Assembly: GCF_020524025.1 (NCBI RefSeq)
Contig: NZ_JAIVKN010000002.1
Coordinates: forward strand, 620,001 to 684,000
Length of the DNA stretch: 64,000 nt
Origin: Halobacillus litoralis
Lineage (GTDB): Bacteria; Bacillota; Bacilli; Bacillales; Halobacillaceae
Direction: 5' to 3'
Each line of letters begins with the position of its first letter. The stretch's first letter is position 1. Shown here in pieces: positions 60,245 through 64,000 of the stretch. Under the pieces are notes generated by a model. The model saw only the letters and a program-made list of their open reading frames with translations. It was not told where the DNA came from and ran no database searches. Position numbers and translations under genes: made by a program.

Positions 60245-61663
60245 TTAGACCTGTTCTTTTTGAGAGGACTGATCCCTTCTCCAGTATTCCATTCCATCTA
60301 CTCCCGGCAGATGATCCTGGTAAAAGACAGGGTCCTTCCCAGCTTTTCTTTGTTTCACATAGTCGTTCAACGCTGCATAGGCAACAGAAGACAAACGGAA
60401 GATTGCATACAAGTTGATTAGTGCCATAATCCCCATCGTCAAATCAGCCAGGGACCAGACAAGATCAAATTCAGCCACTGCCCCGAACATAACCATACCT
60501 AGAACAGCAAGACGATAAATAAAGATATTACTTTTGCTGGTCTTAATAAACTCGATATTGGTTTCCCCATAATAATAATTACCAATAATGGAACTGAATG
60601 CGAAGAGAAGGATGGCAATAGCAATGAATATAGCCGCCCATGGTCCTAATTGCGATTCGAATGCTTCTTGTGTCAATTGAATTCCATCAAGCGTCGTTCC
60701 TTCGTACTCCCCTGCAAAAAGAATGATAACAGCTGTAGCACTACAGATAAGAAGAGTATCCGTGAAAACGCCCAGCGTTTGAATCAGCCCCTGTTTTACC
60801 GGGTGGGTAACTTCAGAAGTTGCCGCAGCATTAGGCGCGCTTCCCATACCAGCTTCGTTCGAAAACAGACCACGTTTAATTCCAATTAAAATCATACCCC
60901 CGAATGTTCCGCCGGCAATCTCACGAAAACCAAACGCCCCGGCAAATATTTGACTGAACATTACAGGTACCTGCCCAAGATTGGAAAACAGAACATAACC
61001 AGCCAAAATAATATAAAAGATAGCCATTACAGGGATAATGTACTGAGTCACTTGGGCAATTCGTTTTAAACCGCCGAAGATAATAAGAGCTACGACGAAC
61101 GTAAGCAAAGCTCCCATGAGCCATTTATCGATATTGAAGGAGTTCTCAAAAGCCAGACGAATTGTGTTGGACTGTACAGAGCTGAAAACAAGTCCATAAG
61201 TGAAGGTGATCGTAATCGCAAACACAATACCCAGGGTTCTATTCTTAAGTCCCTTTTCAATATAATAAGCGGGACCACCCCGATATTGGTTTTTATCAGG
61301 AACTTTATATACCTGTGCCAGTGTACTCTCAATGAAACTGGATGCCCCGCCTAAAACAGCTACAATCCACATCCAAAACACGGCACCAGGACCACCGACT
61401 GTAATTGCCGCGGCCACCCCGGCCAAATTACCCGTGCCTACACGGGAGGCCGTACTAATTGCGAACGCCTGAAATGGAGACGTTCCTTTCTTTCCCTCCG
61501 CTGAAATTGAGCGTTTATCAAACAGAACACGAAACATTTCAGGTATGTAACGGAACTGAGCAAATTTAAGTCTAATAGAGAACCATAATCCTAACCCCAG
61601 AAGAGTGGCGACCAGAACAGTCCCCCACATCCAGTCATTTAGAAAAGATAATACCTCTTGCAT
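60245..61663 (-). CDS. Alanine/glycine:cation symporter (AGCS family)
   Basis: 472 residues, about ten to eleven helices. AGCS signatures are PFQAFAISTASRVGTGNLAGVAAAI (about 63-87), the GGASSFIESTLAQVYK stretch and GLFSNEAGMGSAPNAAATSEVTHPVKQG (family motif SNEAGMGSAP). It takes up alanine or glycine with Na+. AATGGAGGAGTG precedes the ATG at 61663; GTG at 61672 overlaps the site and is rejected. Monocistronic. A weak minus-strand promoter candidate, TTGCAT (61824-61829), 16 bp, TATTGT (61802-61807), lies 140 bp upstream. Confidence 0.93.
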   Translation of the reverse strand: MQEVLSFLNDWMWGTVLVATLLGLGLWFSIRLKFAQFRYIPEMFRVLFDKRSISAEGKKGTSPFQAFAISTASRVGTGNLAGVAAAITVGGPGAVFWMWIVAVLGGASSFIESTLAQVYKVPDKNQYRGGPAYYIEKGLKNRTLGIVFAITITFTYGLVFSSVQSNTIRLAFENSFNIDKWLMGALLTFVVALIIFGGLKRIAQVTQYIIPVMAIFYIILAGYVLFSNLGQVPVMFSQIFAGAFGFREIAGGTFGGMILIGIKRGLFSNEAGMGSAPNAAATSEVTHPVKQGLIQTLGVFTDTLLICSATAVIILFAGEYEGTTLDGIQLTQEAFESQLGPWAAIFIAIAILLFAFSSIIGNYYYGETNIEFIKTSKSNIFIYRLAVLGMVMFGAVAEFDLVWSLADLTMGIMALINLYAIFRLSSVAYAALNDYVKQRKAGKDPVFYQDHLPGVDGMEYWRRDQSSQKEQV

Positions 61664-62014
61664 GTTAATCACTCCTCCATTTATTTATCTGGTAATCAAA
61701 CAGTTCCCTCTATTTAAATGGTAAAAACTACAAATAGAAAAATATCTCCGCTCTTACTGCTGTTACTTAAACTTTCACATCTCTTCGCGAGACATTTTAC
61801 TACAATACAGCATAAAAGGAACTATGCAATTTTACCACACTCAACCTTTCCAGTTCTATTAAAATCTAATTGAAAAAATTTCTTAATACACAATTGGCTT
61901 CCAGCTCTACGTCAACTTTTTTTATAATCAATCTCAGCATGTTTAAAGGACCAATAATCATTTTTTTCGCTATGAAATAGAGCGGCATAAATCAGAACTA
62001 ATGTGCTTAACATT
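61664..62014. other. Intergenic region upstream of the AGCS gene
   Basis: About 350 bp, AT-rich. It probably contains the AGCS promoter (see that gene). A 33-codon minus-strand frame at 61912-62013 lacks a clear ribosome binding site and is not called. No riboswitch is recognised. Confidence 0.4.
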
Positions 62015-62055
62015 AAAAAAGCAGGAGGTCCTGGTGAGGGGTCTCCTGCTTTTTT
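62015..62055. terminator. Thioesterase gene terminator
   Basis: Stem AAAAAAGCAGGAG / CTCCTGCTTTTTT, 15-base loop, A- and T-runs on both sides. Confidence 0.9.
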
Positions 62056-62056
62056 A

Positions 62057-62578
62057 TCATCGATTTCGCTTCCATGGAAAACTTGTTCCGAACTTCTCTG
62101 CAAGCTCTTTCGATTCTTTTCTTCTGTTTTTTCGATATTCATGACGGCGCTGTGCATGATCATGAAGCCATTTCTCCTCTTCAGATTCCGGATATACTCC
62201 CGGGACTGGAGAAGGTTCATTATTTTCATCAACGGCTACCATAGAAAGAAAAGCTGTTGTGCAGACTTTCCGTTCTCCTGTAAGTAAGTTTTCAGTCGTT
62301 GCTTTGACGAAAACCTCCATGGATGTATTATGCGTCCATGTAACAAAGGCCTCTAAACAAATCGTATCGCCTTCAAACACAGGTTGGAGAAAATCAACCG
62401 AATCCGTAGAAGCTGTGACGACAGCTTTCCTGCAATGTCTAACGGCAGCAATAGCTGCTACGTCATCAATGTGAGCCATCAATTTCCCGCCAAATAGTGT
62501 TCCATGGCTGTTTGTATCAGGTGGTAAAACATGAGAGCTTTTTACTGTTAGTGAATCTATACAAGGTTTAGTTTCCAT
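62057..62578 (-). CDS. Acyl-CoA thioesterase (hotdog fold, YkhA-like)
   Basis: 173 residues of the BACH/YciA-type hotdog family, which hydrolyses acyl-CoA. The motif NSHGTLFGGKLMAHIDDVAAIAA holds the catalytic Asp and Gly, followed by VDFLQPVFEGDTICLEAFV and KVCTTAFLSMVAVDE. The last 45 residues are highly charged (RRHEYRKNRRKESKEL), a typical tail of Bacillus YkhA proteins. ATG preceded by GGTGAGGAAAC. Ends with a strong terminator; the sensor-kinase gene lies just upstream on the same strand. Confidence 0.9.
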   Translation of the reverse strand: METKPCIDSLTVKSSHVLPPDTNSHGTLFGGKLMAHIDDVAAIAAVRHCRKAVVTASTDSVDFLQPVFEGDTICLEAFVTWTHNTSMEVFVKATTENLLTGERKVCTTAFLSMVAVDENNEPSPVPGVYPESEEEKWLHDHAQRRHEYRKNRRKESKELAEKFGTSFPWKRNR

Positions 62579-62644
62579 TTACTGTTTCCTCACCTTTCAT
62601 ATGGAATCGTTCCCTGAAGTTTATTATATCATGTTCCGCTTTTC

Positions 62645-63976
62645 TCACTCTTTTTTATGAAAAATGATCTCAAAAACCGCTCCATCACCCTGCTCTTTAT
62701 TATAAGCTGAGATGATTCCTCCGCTACGCTCAATGATCGCCCTGGAAATAGCCAGCCCAAGTCCAGTTTCCCCCTGTTTCCCCTTAATAAAACGTTCAAA
62801 TAATTGGGGAAGAAGGTCTTCAGGAATACCAGCCCCGTCATCTGATACTCTTACTTTCATTTGGTCCTCTTCTATCTCCGTAGTAATGATAACCATCCGA
62901 TCCGCGTGTCTGACGGCATTGCTTAAAATGTTAATCATAGCTTGCAGGACATGCTCGTGATCAATATTTGTATAAAACGGAGAACTCTCCTCGAGTTTAA
63001 TTTCAATATTTTTATCATTAGCCAAAGGATAGAGACGGTCTTTCGCCTGGGTAACAATCATTGATAAGTCCGACTGCTCAGGATTATACACATCTTCACT
63101 GCTGTCCAGCTTGGCGAGTAGAATCATTTCGTTTACGATTTTCTTTAAACGTTCCGTTTCACTGACCATTACCGTCAGTCCTTTTTCCGCTGCTTCCCCC
63201 TTAAAAATCCCATCACGAATACCTTCAGCGTAGCCTTGGATCGACATCAAGGGGGTTTTTAATTCATGGGAAGCGTTTTGGAAAAACTGCTTTTGAGAAT
63301 GGATATAACGCGAAAGTTCAGCAGCCATGTGTCTGACACTCTGCTCCACTTCTTTGATTTCTCCAGAAGCCTGAACTTTCTCGACATCCCCAAAGCGGCG
63401 CTTTTCTATTTTCTTCACTTCCTGTTTCAGCTTGGTCAGGGGGGTTACTAGTCTCCAAGTGAGAACATAACTCACAAGAATTGCCAATAATAATCCGATG
63501 AGAAACACAACGATCATCCGAACAGCAAACTCTGATTGGACATCCTGCAAATCATTAAGAGGTGTGGCCATAATTAAAATCTGATCACTATCTGAGTTCA
63601 CAGGAAAATCATAAACCACATACTTTTCGTTATTACTTTCCCATACCTCCTGTCCCTCCAGCTCCTCATCATAACGTTCAATCCAAGAGAAAGCGATAGA
63701 GGAAGGCATGGTGCGGAAAAGAATCTCTCCACGTTCTTTATCAAATAACAATATCGGATAATTTCGATCCTGAATCAGTTGGGAAAGCTCAGGACTGCGC
63801 TCAGGATCCTGGTCATTAATCAGATCAATTAAAAGCTCTGCCCTTCCTTTTAACTGCCGTTGTTCATCTTGAATTAACATATCCATTAACAGCGAATAAA
63901 TAAAGAAAGCAGTAATTGACATTATGATAATAATTAAAGCAGCAAAGGCTGCATTCAGCTGGTAGAGGAGCTTCAT
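62645..63976 (-). CDS. HAMP-domain sensor histidine kinase
   Basis: 443 residues. Two transmembrane helices (8-30 and 152-173) bracket an extracytoplasmic sensor of about 120 residues. A HAMP linker (174-226) leads to HisKA with the phosphorylated H237 in ASHELKTPLMSIQGYAEG, then the ATPase domain with INILSNAVRHAD (N box), VSDDGAGIPEDLL (G1), LFERFIKG (F box) and GETGLGLAIS (G2). It belongs to the EnvZ/OmpR kinase class. ATG at 63976 with GAGGGAT. It lies six bases after a stop codon that probably ends its response regulator. The signal is unknown. Confidence 0.94.
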   Translation of the reverse strand: MKLLYQLNAAFAALIIIIMSITAFFIYSLLMDMLIQDEQRQLKGRAELLIDLINDQDPERSPELSQLIQDRNYPILLFDKERGEILFRTMPSSIAFSWIERYDEELEGQEVWESNNEKYVVYDFPVNSDSDQILIMATPLNDLQDVQSEFAVRMIVVFLIGLLLAILVSYVLTWRLVTPLTKLKQEVKKIEKRRFGDVEKVQASGEIKEVEQSVRHMAAELSRYIHSQKQFFQNASHELKTPLMSIQGYAEGIRDGIFKGEAAEKGLTVMVSETERLKKIVNEMILLAKLDSSEDVYNPEQSDLSMIVTQAKDRLYPLANDKNIEIKLEESSPFYTNIDHEHVLQAMINILSNAVRHADRMVIITTEIEEDQMKVRVSDDGAGIPEDLLPQLFERFIKGKQGETGLGLAISRAIIERSGGIISAYNKEQGDGAVFEIIFHKKE

Positions 63977-63982
63977 GTCGTC

Positions 63983-64000
63983 TTATCCCTCAACCTGTAA
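63983..64000 (-). CDS. Probable C-terminus of the partner response regulator (window edge)
   Basis: Five codons (LQVEG) and a TAA on the minus strand, directly ahead of the sensor-kinase start. Sensor kinases of this type nearly always follow an OmpR-class response regulator in the same operon, so this is most likely its end. Only 18 bases are visible, so this is inference from context. Confidence 0.45.
   Translation of the reverse strand, partial: LQVEG

Noticed and set aside
61912-62013. 33-codon minus-strand frame with a hydrophobic start, right after the thioesterase terminator
   Set aside because: No Shine-Dalgarno sequence at a good distance, no promoter past the terminator, and no recognised family. 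Too weak to call.

Overview
The window reads as chromosomal DNA of a low-to-mid GC, endospore-forming member of the Bacillaceae, most like Halobacillus and related moderate halophiles. The evidence is the germination pair cwlJ-gerQ behind a sigma-E-type promoter, the Bacillus-like block ywfO - lipL - pta - hemQ - cwlJ - gerQ - ywdK(DUF423) - ywdI, strong AGGAGG ribosome binding sites, FMN and Mn2+ riboswitches, and many putative sodium- or solute-coupled carriers (NSS, BCCT, AGCS and CPA families, BrnQ). The species name is inference. No phage, IS element, tRNA, rRNA or CRISPR array is visible. This is mostly core chromosome, cut into short transcription units by intrinsic terminators, many of which serve both strands.

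Layout: 1-6.3 kb holds the ywfO..ywdI block (HD hydrolase, lipoyl transfer, acetate metabolism, coproheme decarboxylation, spore germination). 6.4-14.3 kb has an NSS transporter, a small Cys-rich protein, ywaF, a three-gene heme-copper oxidase operon (subunits II-I-III) and an AarF/ABC1 kinase with a phasin-like partner. 14.36-14.71 kb is an array of three 124-bp palindromic repeats. 14.7-23.8 kb carries a GNAT protein, a fructosamine-kinase-like protein, a DUF523-DUF1722 protein, a YjiH-type membrane protein, a DJ-1 family protein, an acyltransferase, an M29 aminopeptidase and a photolyase. 24.0-27.8 kb is the complete riboflavin operon ribD-ribE-ribBA-ribH behind an FMN riboswitch. 28.0-29.9 kb is a GH13 alpha-glucosidase with twin operator-like sites. 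29.9-40.7 kb has a coupled SE1561 / GNAT-remnant / OsmC set, a TerC protein behind a yybP-ykoY (Mn2+) riboswitch, pepT, an AI-2E family protein, an MFS carrier, a GNAT, SE1832, a cation/proton antiporter and brnQ with a CodY-like box and a leader terminator.

40.7-44.0 kb is a three-gene system of a circularly permuted ATP-grasp enzyme, an alpha-E (DUF403) protein and a secretion-signal-less transglutaminase-like protein. This is the least understood conserved system here. 44.2-52.9 kb holds an MDR oxidoreductase, a parS-like site, recQ with an extra C-terminal domain, kynU-kynB, a BCCT carrier with an altered signature, a 56-aa zinc-ribbon-like protein and a CrtI/CrtN-like FAD desaturase. 53.0-54.7 kb is an ECF sigma factor overlapping a membrane protein whose outer part ends in leucine-rich-repeat-like sequence, probably its anti-sigma factor. 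54.7-64 kb has asnB, a second M29 aminopeptidase, a YfmR/Uup-type ABC-F ATPase, an AGCS symporter, an acyl-CoA thioesterase and a sensor kinase, with the last codons of its probable response regulator at the window edge.

Many start codons were moved inward from the longest open frame to the codon with a properly spaced Shine-Dalgarno sequence; these choices are noted per gene. All family assignments come from reading sequences by eye. No database search was run.
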